Shown here: one piece after another, positions 1 through 8,749 of the stretch
Layout: every line of letters starts with the position of its first letter
Position numbering within the stretch: the first letter of the stretch is position 1
Source of the DNA: Actinophytocola sp.
GTDB lineage: Bacteria > Actinomycetota > Actinomycetes > Mycobacteriales > Pseudonocardiaceae
Length of the DNA: 64,000 bases
Direction: 5' to 3'
Assembly (NCBI GenBank): GCA_009377475.1
Contig: WHTY01000002.1
Location: 62,001-126,000, forward strand
Translations under genes and position numbers: made by a program
The notes under the pieces: model-generated
What the model was told of the DNA's origin: nothing
Seen by the model: the letters and a program-made list of their open reading frames with translations, nothing else
The model's database searches: none

Positions 1-930
1 AAGGAACCCACTATCCGCAGAGGACACCGCAGCCGCGACGCAGTCCACCGCATTCGGAGCGGACAGCCCGTGCTCGCGGGCGAGGTCCACGACGGCGTCC
101 GCGCCGACCAGCGACCCGAACCCACCGGCGAGCGCGGGCGTGCCCCAGGACTGCGACTCACGCACCGAGTCGGGCAGCGGCACGCCCGGCACCGGCAGGT
201 AGCCGATCTCGCCCGCGCCGCCGGAGCGACCCCGATACAGCCGCCTGCTGAGCATGATCGCCATGCCGACGCCTCGGTCGATCCAAATCAGACAGAAGTC
301 CTCGACGTCGGTGGCCGCGCCGTACTCCCGCTCGGCGATCGCCACGAGGTTGACGTCGTTCTCGATCAACACCGGACGTCGAAGATCGGTGCGCAGGCCG
401 TCCAGCACGCCCTCGTGCCAGTGCGGCAGGTCGAACGCGAACCGCATGTCCCCAGTGCGCGGGTCCAGCACGCCGGGCGTGCCGATGACGACGGCGCTGA
501 GCTGCGCCTCCGCCACGCCCGCCGACGCGCAGGCGCGCGCGAGGGCGTCGTGGACGACGCGCACCGGCTCCGCCTGGCCGTTCGGGTCGACGGTCACCTC
601 GGTGGCCTGCGAACCGGTGATGTCAGTGATGTCGGTGATGCCGACCGTGACCGAGTTCGGGCCGACGTCGAGCCCCGCGACGTATGCGCTGCCGGGGATC
701 ACCCCGTACAGCGCCGCGTTCGGACCACGGCCGCCCGCCTGCTCGCCGACCAGGCCGATCAGCCCGCGCTCCTGGAGCCGGGACAGCAGCTGCGACGCCG
801 TGACCTTGGACAACCCGGTCCGTTCGCCGATCTGGGCTCGGGTCAGCGGACCGGTGTCGAGCAGCAGTTCCAGCGCCGCGCGGTCGTTCAGCTCGCGCAG
901 GAGCTGGGGGGTGCCCGGACGTCGGCTCAT
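1..930 (-). CDS. ROK-family transcriptional repressor (3' end outside window)
   Basis: The gene runs off the left edge; 310 codons are visible. Residues ~15-60 form a winged helix-turn-helix (LTRAQIGERTGLSKVTASQLL), followed by an actin-like ROK sugar-kinase fold with the GAGEIGYLPV signature. The ATG at 930 is preceded by AAGGAG at good spacing. ROK regulators usually repress sugar uptake genes and are released by a sugar ligand. Its divergent position beside an ABC sugar importer and a hexosaminidase, and a palindrome in the shared intergenic region, suggest it controls that operon. The ligand is not visible; amino sugars or chito-oligosaccharides are the best guess from the neighbouring hydrolase. 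Confidence 0.9.
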   Translation of the reverse strand, partial: MSRRPGTPQLLRELNDRAALELLLDTGPLTRAQIGERTGLSKVTASQLLSRLQERGLIGLVGEQAGGRGPNAALYGVIPGSAYVAGLDVGPNSVTVGITDITDITGSQATEVTVDPNGQAEPVRVVHDALARACASAGVAEAQLSAVVIGTPGVLDPRTGDMRFAFDLPHWHEGVLDGLRTDLRRPVLIENDVNLVAIAEREYGAATDVEDFCLIWIDRGVGMAIMLSRRLYRGRSGGAGEIGYLPVPGVPLPDSVRESQSWGTPALAGGFGSLVGADAVVDLAREHGLSAPNAVDCVAAAVSSADSGFL

Positions 931-966
931 CGCGCATCTCCTTGCGACAAATATTCGTGTCTTCCG

Positions 967-985
967 AATAGGAAAGTTTCCTGTT
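967..985. promoter_or_regulatory. Palindromic operator, probable ROK binding site
   Basis: AGGAAAGTTTCCT at 970-982 is a perfect inverted repeat around a central G, and outer bases 967-968/984-985 also pair. It lies 36 bp upstream of the ROK start and about 170 bp before the binding-protein gene, in the only divergent promoter region of the locus. AT-rich palindromes with a GGAAA/TTTCC core are typical ROK operators in actinobacteria. Assignment to this repressor is inference from position and symmetry. Confidence 0.6.
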
Positions 986-1155
986 AGTTTACCAGAGGGG
1001 TCGATCGGCCCTGCACAACGCAGACACCGGCGGGCAGGTGGTTGCGAGGACCGTGCGGGTCGTGGCGTGAGGGCGTCACGACCCGCACGACCGTTCGAGA
1101 ACCCGGCGCCGCGCATGGTCGTGCGCCCGCACCTCAATCCCACGGAGGGAAACCC

Positions 1156-2421
1156 GTGAAACGTCTTCTTTGCAGTCTTGCCGCGATCGGGCTCGCGGCC
1201 ACCGCGTGCGGTGGCACGGACCAGCCCGCGGCCGACGAACCCAGCGGCCCGACGGAGATCCGGCTCTGGCTCAACGGCCCCGACACCCCGCAGCCGATGC
1301 GCGACTGGCTCACCGAGACCTTCGAGAAACAGAACCCCGGCGCCACGCTGACCATCGAGGAACAGCAGTGGGAGGGGCTGGTCGACCGGCTGACGACGTC
1401 GTTGTCCAGCGAAAGCGAGACCCCGGACGTCGTCGAGGTCGGCAACACCCAGGCGGCCACCTTCAGCACCGCTGGCGCGTTCAGCGACATCACCGGCATG
1501 CTGCCGCAGCTCGGCGGCGACGATCTGCTGTCCGGCTTCGTCGAGGCGGGCAGCGCCGACGGCAAGACGTACGCCGTGCCGCTCTACGCCGGATCGGCAT
1601 ACGTCTTCTACCGCAAGGACCTCTTCGAACAGTCCAATCTCGACGTCCCGGAGACGATGGCCGAGTTCGTCGACGCGGCGACCACCCTCAAAGAGGACAA
1701 CGTCGACGTCAAGGGCTTCTCCGGGTTCTGGCTGCCCGGTCAGGACTGGCGCGACGGCGTGGCGTTCGTGTGGGACGCGGGCGGCGAGCTGGCTGTGGAG
1801 AACGGCGGCTGGCAGGGCGCATTGTCCACACCGGACTCGATCACTGGCTTGGAGCGCGTGCGGACGTTGTTCCAGGAAGCGTCCGGCGCGCCGAAGGACG
1901 GCAACGAGGCCGAGCCGGAAGTGCCGTTCTGCGCCGGTCAGATCGGCATGATGCTGCGGCCCGGCTGGGTCATGGGCAGTATCGCGGACTCCGAGGTCGG
2001 CTGCCCGAAGCTCGCCAAGGAGGTCGGCGTGTTCGCGCTGCCCGGCTCGGACGGCGACCCAGCCCCGGTGCTGCTCGGCGGGTCCAACATCGCGGTGCCG
2101 GCGAAGTCGCCCAACCAGGACCTCGCCAAGAAGCTGGTCGAGCTGATGCTCAGCGACGAGTTCCAGCAGCAGTACGCCGAGAACGGCCTGACCCCGGCGA
2201 AGGTGTCGCTCGCGACGCACCTGGGTGACGACGAGTTCGCCGAGGCGACCAGGGCTGCGGTCACCAACGCCACGCTGACGCCCGCCGCGGCTGGCTGGGC
2301 GAAGGTCGAGGGGTCGCGGGTGCTTGAGGACCTGTTCGTCGGCATCGCGCACGGGCGAGACGTCGAGAAGCTCGCCGCCGAGGCGGACGAGACCATCACC
2401 GGACTGCTCGCGAGCAGTTGA
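1156..2421 (+). CDS. Sugar ABC transporter substrate-binding lipoprotein
   Basis: 421 aa from the GTG at 1156, preceded by GGAGGGA. The N-terminus is a short basic lipoprotein signal (MKRLLCSLAAIGLAATAC) with the lipidated Cys at about residue 18. The body is an extracellular solute-binding protein family 1 fold (carbohydrate uptake type 1), with the usual WLNGPD, QQWEGLV and late GGSNIAVPAKS stretches. It would sit on the outer membrane face and deliver a sugar to the two permeases directly downstream. No ATPase gene is in the locus; such importers in actinomycetes commonly share a multiuse MsiK-type ATPase encoded elsewhere. The substrate is unproven; the linked hexosaminidase points to N-acetylglucosamine oligomers or muropeptide sugars. 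Confidence 0.9.
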   Translation: MKRLLCSLAAIGLAATACGGTDQPAADEPSGPTEIRLWLNGPDTPQPMRDWLTETFEKQNPGATLTIEEQQWEGLVDRLTTSLSSESETPDVVEVGNTQAATFSTAGAFSDITGMLPQLGGDDLLSGFVEAGSADGKTYAVPLYAGSAYVFYRKDLFEQSNLDVPETMAEFVDAATTLKEDNVDVKGFSGFWLPGQDWRDGVAFVWDAGGELAVENGGWQGALSTPDSITGLERVRTLFQEASGAPKDGNEAEPEVPFCAGQIGMMLRPGWVMGSIADSEVGCPKLAKEVGVFALPGSDGDPAPVLLGGSNIAVPAKSPNQDLAKKLVELMLSDEFQQQYAENGLTPAKVSLATHLGDDEFAEATRAAVTNATLTPAAAGWAKVEGSRVLEDLFVGIAHGRDVEKLAAEADETITGLLASS

Positions 2422-2422
2422 G

Positions 2423-3349
2423 GTGCTTCGCCGAGCGAGGCGGGACGCCGCGACACCTACGCGACGCTCCGCCCACCTGTCCTACGTCCTGCTCGTCCCC
2501 GCCGTGCTGGTGTTGCTCGCGGCGATGGGCTACCCGCTCGCCAGGCAGGTCGTGCTGTCGTTGCAGGAGTACGGGCTGGCGCAGCAGTTCGGCCAGCCGC
2601 CGGAGTGGGTCGGCCTGGACAACTTCCAGCAGTTGGCCACCGACGCCTACCTGTGGCAGGTCATCGGCCGGTCGCTCGCGTTCTGCCTGGCCGTCGCCGG
2701 GCTGACCATGGTGATCGGCACGGCGCTCGCGGTGCTGATGACGCACATCTCGCGCGCGGCGCGGCTGCCGTTGCATGTGGCGCTGCTGCTGGCGTGGGCG
2801 ATGCCGCACCTGGCGTCGTTGACGGTGTGGCAGTGGCTGTTCGACTCGCAGTACGGCGTGATCAACTGGCTGCTGGTGCGGCTCGGGTTCGATGAGTTCG
2901 CGGGACACTCCTGGCTGATCGAGCCGCTGTCGTTCTTCGTGGTCGCCGCCGTGGTGGTGACGTGGATGAGCGTCCCGTTCGTCGCGTTCAGCGTCTACGC
3001 CGGACTCACCCAGGTGCCCGGCGAGCTGCACGAGGCGGGCGCGATCGACGGCGCGAGCGCCCGGCGGCGGTTCTGGCTGATCACGGTGCCGCTGATCAAG
3101 CCGGTGTTGCTGATCGTCGGGCTGCTGCAGATCATCTGGGACCTCAAGGTGTTCACCCAGATCTTCGTGCTGCAGGACGCGGGCGGCATCACCCGCGACA
3201 CCAACCTGATCGGCACCTACATCTACCGGCTCGGCATCGGCCAGGGCCAGTTCGGCATGGCCAGCGCGGCGTCCATCTTCATCCTGCTGGTCACCGTGCT
3301 GCTGAGCCTGGCGTACGTGCGGCTGCTCGCCCGTGAGGAGGGGCTATGA
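2423..3349 (+). CDS. Sugar ABC transporter permease, MalF/LacF-like
   Basis: 308 aa from the GTG at 2423, one base after the binding-protein stop. Six membrane segments are apparent, starting with SYVLLVPAVLVLLAAMGY. The EAGAIDGASARRRFWLITVPL stretch at about residues 210-230 is the EAA loop that contacts the ATPase. It is the first inner-membrane subunit of the importer and overlaps the second permease by four bases, so the two are translationally coupled. An upstream in-frame start would lie inside the binding-protein gene and is less likely. Confidence 0.88.
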   Translation: MLRRARRDAATPTRRSAHLSYVLLVPAVLVLLAAMGYPLARQVVLSLQEYGLAQQFGQPPEWVGLDNFQQLATDAYLWQVIGRSLAFCLAVAGLTMVIGTALAVLMTHISRAARLPLHVALLLAWAMPHLASLTVWQWLFDSQYGVINWLLVRLGFDEFAGHSWLIEPLSFFVVAAVVVTWMSVPFVAFSVYAGLTQVPGELHEAGAIDGASARRRFWLITVPLIKPVLLIVGLLQIIWDLKVFTQIFVLQDAGGITRDTNLIGTYIYRLGIGQGQFGMASAASIFILLVTVLLSLAYVRLLAREEGL

Positions 3350-4185
3350 CAGGGCTGGTGACGTCGACGGCGCGCCGCAGGAGCTACAGCGTGCTCGCCG
3401 TGGTGCTGGCGCTGCTGTGGGCGTTCCCGGTGTACTGGATGATCAACAGCTCGCTGCTGCCGTACAACCGGATCCGCGGCGCCGAGCCGACGTTCTGGCC
3501 GCTCGACGGCGGTTTCGATGCGTACGGCAGGGCGTTCGACAGCGGGTTCTTCGCGGCGCTGCGGGTGTCCGCGATGGTCACCGCCGTCACGATCGGCGTG
3601 GCGCTGCTGTTCGCGTTCTTCGCGGCGCTGGCGGTGTCACGGTTCCGCTTCCGGGGGCGCACGAGCTTCATCATCACGGTGCTCGTGGTGCAGATGATCC
3701 CGGTCGAGGGACTGTTCATCTCCCAGTACAAGATGCTGGAAGGCTGGCAACTGCTGAACAGTGTCGCCGGGCTGTCGCTGCTCTACATCGCAACGGTCGT
3801 GCCGTTCACGATCTGGCTGTTGCGCGGGTTCATCGCGGGCGTGCCGTTCGAGCTCGAAGAGGCCGCGCTGGTCGACGGCTGCACCCGCATCCAGGCGTTC
3901 TTCCGCGTCACGCTGCCGTTGCTCGCGCCGGGCCTCGCGGCCAGCGGCGTGTTCGGGTTCGTGCAGGCGTGGAACGAGTTCGCGCTCGCGCTTGTCGTGA
4001 TGTCCCGGCCGGAGAACCGGACGCTACCGCTGTGGCTGCGGACGTTCACCGAGGCCAACCGCGCCGACGACTGGGCGGGCATCATGGCCGGTTCGGTGCT
4101 CATCGCGGTCCCGGTGCTGATCTTCTTCCTGTTCGTGCAACGCCGGATGGCCAGCGGGCTGGTGACCGGCGCGGTGAAAGGCTGA
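3346..4185 (+). CDS. Sugar ABC transporter permease, MalG-like
   Basis: 279 aa from the ATG at 3346, overlapping the previous stop (ATGA). Six hydrophobic segments are visible, from VLAVVLALLWAFPVYWMI to VLIAVPVLIFFLFV. The EAA loop reads ELEEAALVDGCTRIQAFFRVTLPL. The N-terminal AFPVYWMINSSL stretch is typical of the second carbohydrate permease. It pairs with the preceding permease to form the membrane channel of the CUT1-type importer. Confidence 0.9.
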   Translation: MTGLVTSTARRRSYSVLAVVLALLWAFPVYWMINSSLLPYNRIRGAEPTFWPLDGGFDAYGRAFDSGFFAALRVSAMVTAVTIGVALLFAFFAALAVSRFRFRGRTSFIITVLVVQMIPVEGLFISQYKMLEGWQLLNSVAGLSLLYIATVVPFTIWLLRGFIAGVPFELEEAALVDGCTRIQAFFRVTLPLLAPGLAASGVFGFVQAWNEFALALVVMSRPENRTLPLWLRTFTEANRADDWAGIMAGSVLIAVPVLIFFLFVQRRMASGLVTGAVKG

Positions 4186-4187
4186 CC

Positions 4188-5675
4188 ATGACTGACCTGC
4201 GCTCGCTCGCGCTGACGACGTTGTTTCCCGGTTTCGTGGGGACGACCGCGCCGCCGTCCTGGGTGACACGGCTGGCCGAGGACGGCCTCGGCGGCGTTGT
4301 GCTCTACGGCCGCAACATCGACCGGGGCGACGACGGCGTTGCCGTGCTGACGTCGACGTTGCGGGCGGCCGGGTTGCTGGTGGCGATCGACGAGGAAGGC
4401 GGCGACGTCACCCGGCTTGATGCTGCAGTGGGGTCGTCGCTGCCGGGTAATGCCGCGCTCGGGTCGTTGGACGATCCGGCGCTGACCGAGGAAGTAGCCG
4501 CTGAGTTGGGCGGACGTCTTCGTCGCTGCGGCATCGACCTCAACTTCGCGCCGGTCGCCGACGTCGACACGAACGCAGAGAACCCCGTCATCGGCGCGCG
4601 GTCGTTCGGCGCGGACCCGGACCTGGTGTCCCGGCACGTCGCCGCGTTCGTCACCGGGCAACAGCGGCACGGCGTGGCGGCGACCGCCAAGCACTTCCCC
4701 GGCCACGGCGGCACCAGCGAGGACAGCCACCTCACCGTGCCGGTGCTGGACGAACCCCTGGAGGTCATCCGGCGCGTGGAGCTGCCGCCGTTCCGCGCGG
4801 CGATCAAGGCCGACACCAAGGTCATGATGACGGCGCACGTCCGGGTGCCCGCCCTCGACCCCGGCGAGCTGGGCACGCTCTCGCGGTCGGTGCTGACCGG
4901 ATTGCTGCGGGACACGCTCGGCTTCGACGGCGTCGTGATGACCGACGGCCTGGACATGCGCGCGATCAGCGGCACCGTGGGGCACGTCGAGGCCGCCGTG
5001 CTCGCGGTGCGAGCCGGGGTGGACGCGCTGTGCGTCGGCGGCGACACCACCGGGCCGGAACTGGTCGAGGCCATGGCGGACGCGCTGGTCGGCGCGGTGC
5101 GATCAGGACGCCTCGCCGAGGCGCGGCTCGCGGAGGCGGCTGGGCGCGTGCGGGCGCTGCGGGCGTGGTCGCGCGGGCAGTTTCCGGGGGTGAGTGGCGG
5201 TGGCGGTCGTGCTGCTGGCGGTGGCGATAGCGGTGGTTTGGACGGCGCGGCCACGGGGCGAGCCACCCGCCGGGCCGTGCGCGCCACCGGCGACGTCCGG
5301 CTCACCGACCCGCCGCTGGTGCTGGAACTGCACGACCCGCCGTCCATCGCGGCGGGGGAGGTGCCGTGGGGGATCGGCACGCCGTTGACGGCGCGGCTGC
5401 CCGGCACCACCGTCGTCCGGCTTACCGAGGACGGCCCGCCGGTCGCCGACATCCTGGCTGCTCACCCCAGACGTCGTGTCGTGGTCAGCGTGCGGGGCAT
5501 CCATCGCCACCCGTGGCAGGGCGACGTCGTGGCGCGGGCGCGGCGGGAGAGTCCGGACGTGATCGTGGTCGAGCACGATGTCGGCTCGCCGGGGGAGGTG
5601 CTCGGCCTGCACCACGTGCTCGCGTTCGGCGCGGCGCGGGCGACCGCCGAGGCGGCGGCGGACCTGCTCGCGTGA
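4188..5675 (+). CDS. Glycoside hydrolase family 3, beta-N-acetylhexosaminidase-like
   Basis: 495 aa from the ATG at 4188, two bases after the permease stop. The catalytic barrel carries the NagZ-type loop KHFPGHG (residues 168-174) with the DSH motif just after, and the candidate nucleophile Asp253 in VMTDGLDM. The KH...DSH signature marks family 3 enzymes that release N-acetylglucosamine and may act as phosphorylases. A glycine-rich linker at about residues 334-350 leads to a ~145-residue C-terminal domain not found in short NagZ proteins. No signal peptide is present, so it likely acts in the cytoplasm on the sugar imported by the upstream transporter. Confidence 0.88.
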   Translation: MTDLRSLALTTLFPGFVGTTAPPSWVTRLAEDGLGGVVLYGRNIDRGDDGVAVLTSTLRAAGLLVAIDEEGGDVTRLDAAVGSSLPGNAALGSLDDPALTEEVAAELGGRLRRCGIDLNFAPVADVDTNAENPVIGARSFGADPDLVSRHVAAFVTGQQRHGVAATAKHFPGHGGTSEDSHLTVPVLDEPLEVIRRVELPPFRAAIKADTKVMMTAHVRVPALDPGELGTLSRSVLTGLLRDTLGFDGVVMTDGLDMRAISGTVGHVEAAVLAVRAGVDALCVGGDTTGPELVEAMADALVGAVRSGRLAEARLAEAAGRVRALRAWSRGQFPGVSGGGGRAAGGGDSGGLDGAATGRATRRAVRATGDVRLTDPPLVLELHDPPSIAAGEVPWGIGTPLTARLPGTTVVRLTEDGPPVADILAAHPRRRVVVSVRGIHRHPWQGDVVARARRESPDVIVVEHDVGSPGEVLGLHHVLAFGAARATAEAAADLLA

Positions 5676-5704
5676 CGCAGCGCACGACCACCCAACGCAC
5701 GGCT

Positions 5705-5723
5705 TAAGGTGAGGCTAGCCTAA
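5705..5723. promoter_or_regulatory. Iron box (DmdR/IdeR site) before the siderophore-interacting protein
   Basis: TAAGGTGAGGCTAGCCTAA matches 16 of 19 bases of the consensus TTAGGTTAGGCTAACCTAA. It lies 31 bp upstream of the next start and ends within an extended palindrome to 5726. Iron-loaded DmdR/IdeR binding here would repress transcription in iron-replete cells. Confidence 0.85.
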
Positions 5724-5754
5724 CCTCGGGATAGGATGTGCCGAGGAGGGCCGG

Positions 5755-6780
5755 ATGAATCTAGCCACGAACCGGGTGCCCACGACGCCAACAGTGCCGG
5801 CGGCGCCCACCATGCCCACGGCGCTCACGGTGTCAGCGGCGCCCACGACCTCCCGGCTGCGCTCGATAGGCGACGGGACGGTCGCGTCGGTGGCGAGCAC
5901 GCCGTACCGGCTGTTCGAAGTCGCGGTGCGCCGCACCCGTCGGCTGAGCCCGAGCTTCCTGCGTGTCACCGTCACCGGCCCTGACCTGGACCGATTCGCC
6001 GACAACGGCTTCGACCAGCGGTTCAAGCTCGTGCTGCCGCTGCCCGGCGTCGGGTTCGACCACCTCGGCGGGGGAGCGGACTGGTACCAACGCTGGCGAC
6101 AGCTGCCCGACCACCTGCGCAACCCCGTCCGCACCTACACCGTGCGCGCGGTGCGACCCGAGCGCCGCGAGGTGGACGTCGATGTCGTGCTGCACGGCGA
6201 CAACGGCCCGGTGTCCCAGTGGGCCAGCAGGGCCGTGCCGGACGACGTCGTGGCGTTCGTCGGTCCGGACGCCTGGTACCCCGGCGACCACGGCGGCGTC
6301 GGGTTCCGGCCGCACCCCGGCGCGGAGTTCCTGCTGGCCGGGGACGAGACCGCCGTGCCCGCCACGACGAGCATCCTGGAGTGCCTGCCCGCCGACGCCC
6401 GGGGCGAGGTGCTCCTCGAGGTGCCGCACGCCGCCGACGTCCTCCCGGTCGAACACCCGCCTGGCGTGCGGGTCACCTGGCTGCCACGGAACGGTGGGGC
6501 GCACGGCGAACGGCTGATCCCCGCCGTGCGCGAGACCGCGGTGCGGCTGGTCGCGGCGACGCCACGCCGCCCGCGGCAGCGGCTCCGCGACATCGACGTC
6601 GACACCGACCTGCTCTGGGAAGTGCCGGCCACCGCGACGGATGGCCTCTACGCCTGGCTGGCGGGCGAGGCCGGGGTGATCAAGACGCTTCGGCGGTACC
6701 TGGTCACCGACCTGGGCGTCGACCGGCGTTCGGTGGCGTTCATGGGCTACTGGCGACTCGGCCGCGGCCATCCGCTCTGA
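5755..6780 (+). CDS. Siderophore-interacting protein (FAD-dependent ferric-siderophore reductase, ViuB/SIP type)
   Basis: 341 aa from the ATG at 5755 with GAGGAGGG upstream. After a variable N-terminus the SIP fold starts near residue 50, with RLSPSFLRVTVTGPDL, the flavin-binding RTYTVRAV, and the NAD(P)H-domain LLAGDETAVPA segment. The C-terminal GYWRLGRGHPL is typical. SIPs reduce Fe(III)-siderophore in the cytosol to free the iron. Residues ~8-35 are a low-complexity Pro/Thr/Ala stretch not usual for the family; a later GTG at 5890 would remove it, but has a poorer ribosome site. Preceded by an iron box and followed by the importer. Confidence 0.9.
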   Translation: MNLATNRVPTTPTVPAAPTMPTALTVSAAPTTSRLRSIGDGTVASVASTPYRLFEVAVRRTRRLSPSFLRVTVTGPDLDRFADNGFDQRFKLVLPLPGVGFDHLGGGADWYQRWRQLPDHLRNPVRTYTVRAVRPERREVDVDVVLHGDNGPVSQWASRAVPDDVVAFVGPDAWYPGDHGGVGFRPHPGAEFLLAGDETAVPATTSILECLPADARGEVLLEVPHAADVLPVEHPPGVRVTWLPRNGGAHGERLIPAVRETAVRLVAATPRRPRQRLRDIDVDTDLLWEVPATATDGLYAWLAGEAGVIKTLRRYLVTDLGVDRRSVAFMGYWRLGRGHPL

Positions 6781-6834
6781 CGACGTCACTCGGCAGGATG
6801 TGATCAGGACAACCACATCACCTGGCGTCGATAG

Positions 6835-6853
6835 TTAGGTTTGGTTTACCTAA
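6835..6853. promoter_or_regulatory. Iron box before the siderophore importer operon
   Basis: TTAGGTTTGGTTTACCTAA matches 16 of 19 consensus positions. A second half-site-like palindrome AAGGTCACCTT follows at about 6860-6870, which could let two regulator dimers bind. The start of the ATPase gene is 38 bp downstream. Confidence 0.9.
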
Positions 6854-6891
6854 TAAGGTAAGGTCACCTTCCGGTGAATCGGAGGTGACTG

Positions 6892-7695
6892 GTGACTGTT
6901 CGTGATGTGCGGGTGGCGACCGACAACCTCGCCGTCGGGCACGGCAAGCGCCGCGTCCTCACCAACGTCGACCTCACGCTGGCGGCAGGGGAGGTCACCC
7001 TGCTGGTCGGCCCGAACGGCTGCGGCAAGTCCACGTTGCTGCGCACCATCGGCGGGCTGCTGCCGCCGCTCGACGGCGCCGTGCACGTCGACGGCGTCCC
7101 CCTCAGGTCGCTGTCGCGCCGCGCGCTGTCGCAGCGGCTGGCGTTCCTGCCGCAGACGTCGCAGATCCCGGCGGGTGTCACCGTCCGCGAGCTGGTGCGC
7201 CACGGCCGCTACGCCCATCGCGGCGCGTTCGCCCGGCACACCGCGGAGGACCGCGAGTCGATCGAGTGGGCGCTGTCGGTCACCGACGCCGAACCCCTCG
7301 CCGACAAGTGCCTCGACGAACTCTCCGGCGGCGAGCGGCAACGCGCCTGGCTGGCCACCGTGCTCGCGCAGCGCGCCACCATCCTGCTGCTCGACGAGCC
7401 GACCACCTACCTCGACCTGCGTCACCAGTTCGACGTGCTCGACGTGGTGCGCACCCTGGCGCGGGACTACGACATCGCGTGCGGCGTCGTGCTGCACGAC
7501 CTCATGCACGCCGCCGCGTACGGCGACACCGTCATGGTCATCAGCGACGGCACGGTGCTGCGCTCCGGGCCGCCGGAGGACGTCCTGACGTCCGACGCGA
7601 TCGAGCGCGCGTTCGGCCTCAGCGTCAACGTCGTGCGCGACCACGAGACCGGCCACCTGGCGTGCTTCCCGCAGCGACCCCCGGTCGCGTCCTGA
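6892..7695 (+). CDS. Iron-siderophore ABC transporter ATP-binding protein, FecE/FhuC-like
   Basis: 267 aa from the GTG at 6892, with GGAGG six bases upstream. Walker A GPNGCGKST (residues 40-48), signature LSGGERQR (144-151), Walker B ILLLDEP (164-170), and a conserved His in VVLHDLMHA. Length and order are those of FhuC-type ATPases. It energises the fused permease encoded two genes downstream. First gene of the importer operon, directly under an iron box. Confidence 0.93.
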   Translation: MTVRDVRVATDNLAVGHGKRRVLTNVDLTLAAGEVTLLVGPNGCGKSTLLRTIGGLLPPLDGAVHVDGVPLRSLSRRALSQRLAFLPQTSQIPAGVTVRELVRHGRYAHRGAFARHTAEDRESIEWALSVTDAEPLADKCLDELSGGERQRAWLATVLAQRATILLLDEPTTYLDLRHQFDVLDVVRTLARDYDIACGVVLHDLMHAAAYGDTVMVISDGTVLRSGPPEDVLTSDAIERAFGLSVNVVRDHETGHLACFPQRPPVAS

Positions 7696-7743
7696 GTAGT
7701 AGACGTTCCCGAACGAACACCCCGAAAACAAGGAGGAACTTAC

Positions 7744-8736
7744 ATGAACAGGCTCGTACGTGCGGTGACGGCGGGCAGTGCCGCCGCGGCGCTCGCGCTG
7801 GCAGCGGGCTGTGGCGGCGGCACGGTCGCCGACCCCGGCTCGGAGGGCACCGCGGAGAACAGCGGCGGCTCGGGCTCGATCAGCGTCGCGACCGCCAAGG
7901 GCGACGTCGAGCTGGACAAGCCCGCGACCAAGGTCGTCTCGCTGGAGTGGTCCTACACCGAGGAACTGCTCGCGCTGGGCGTCACCCCGGCGGGCGCCGC
8001 TGACACCGGGACGTACGGCGACTGGGTCACCGCGCCCGACGCGCAGCTGCCGGACGACGTCACCGACGTCGGCTCGCGGCAGGAGCCGAGCATCGAGAAG
8101 ATCAAGGCGCTCGACCCCGACCTGATCGTCTCCGACGTCGACCGGCTCACCGCGAACTACGACCAGCTCAAGGAGATCGCGCCGGTCGCGGCCTTCGACC
8201 CGACGAAGCAGCCGCAGCTGGAGACGATGAAGACGAACTTCACCGAGCTGGCGGAAGCGGTCGGCAAGGAGGACAAGGCCGAGGAGGTGCTCGGCGAGCT
8301 GGACGCCAAGGTCGAGGACGTCAAGAGCACGATCGAGGAGTCGGGCGAGTCGGACAGCCCGTTCGCGCTCGCGCAGGGCTACACCGCGGAGGGTGCGCCC
8401 GGCATCCGGATGTTCACCAGCGACACGATGGCCGCGTCGCTGCTGGAAGAGGCCGGGCTGAAGAACGGCTGGAGCGGCAAGCCGGACAGCTGGGGCATGA
8501 CCACGGTCGGCGTCGAGGGGCTGACGAAGGTCGACTCCGACGCCCGGTTCCTGTACGTCGCGCTGAAGTCCGACGACCCGTTCACCAGCGTGCTGAAGGG
8601 CAACGCCGCTTGGCAGAACCTGCCGTTCGTCAAGCAGGACAAGGTCGCGGCGCTCGACCCGGGCACCTGGCTGTTCGGTGGGCCGCTGTCGGCGATGCAG
8701 TTGCTCGACGAGACCGCCAAGGCCTACAGCGCCTGA
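7744..8736 (+). CDS. Iron-siderophore binding lipoprotein, FecB/FhuD-like
   Basis: 330 aa from the ATG at 7744, with AAGGAGG upstream. It has a lipoprotein signal with LAAGC at residues ~21-25, then a periplasmic-binding fold of the helical-backbone type (VVSLEWSYTEELLALGVTPAG, KIKALDPDLIVSD). Such proteins capture ferric siderophore outside the membrane. The small Ser/Gly-rich linker after the Cys is typical of membrane-anchored binding proteins. It lies between the ATPase and the permease of the same importer. Confidence 0.92.
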   Translation: MNRLVRAVTAGSAAAALALAAGCGGGTVADPGSEGTAENSGGSGSISVATAKGDVELDKPATKVVSLEWSYTEELLALGVTPAGAADTGTYGDWVTAPDAQLPDDVTDVGSRQEPSIEKIKALDPDLIVSDVDRLTANYDQLKEIAPVAAFDPTKQPQLETMKTNFTELAEAVGKEDKAEEVLGELDAKVEDVKSTIEESGESDSPFALAQGYTAEGAPGIRMFTSDTMAASLLEEAGLKNGWSGKPDSWGMTTVGVEGLTKVDSDARFLYVALKSDDPFTSVLKGNAAWQNLPFVKQDKVAALDPGTWLFGGPLSAMQLLDETAKAYSA

Positions 8737-8749
8737 CAGTTCAGACGCT

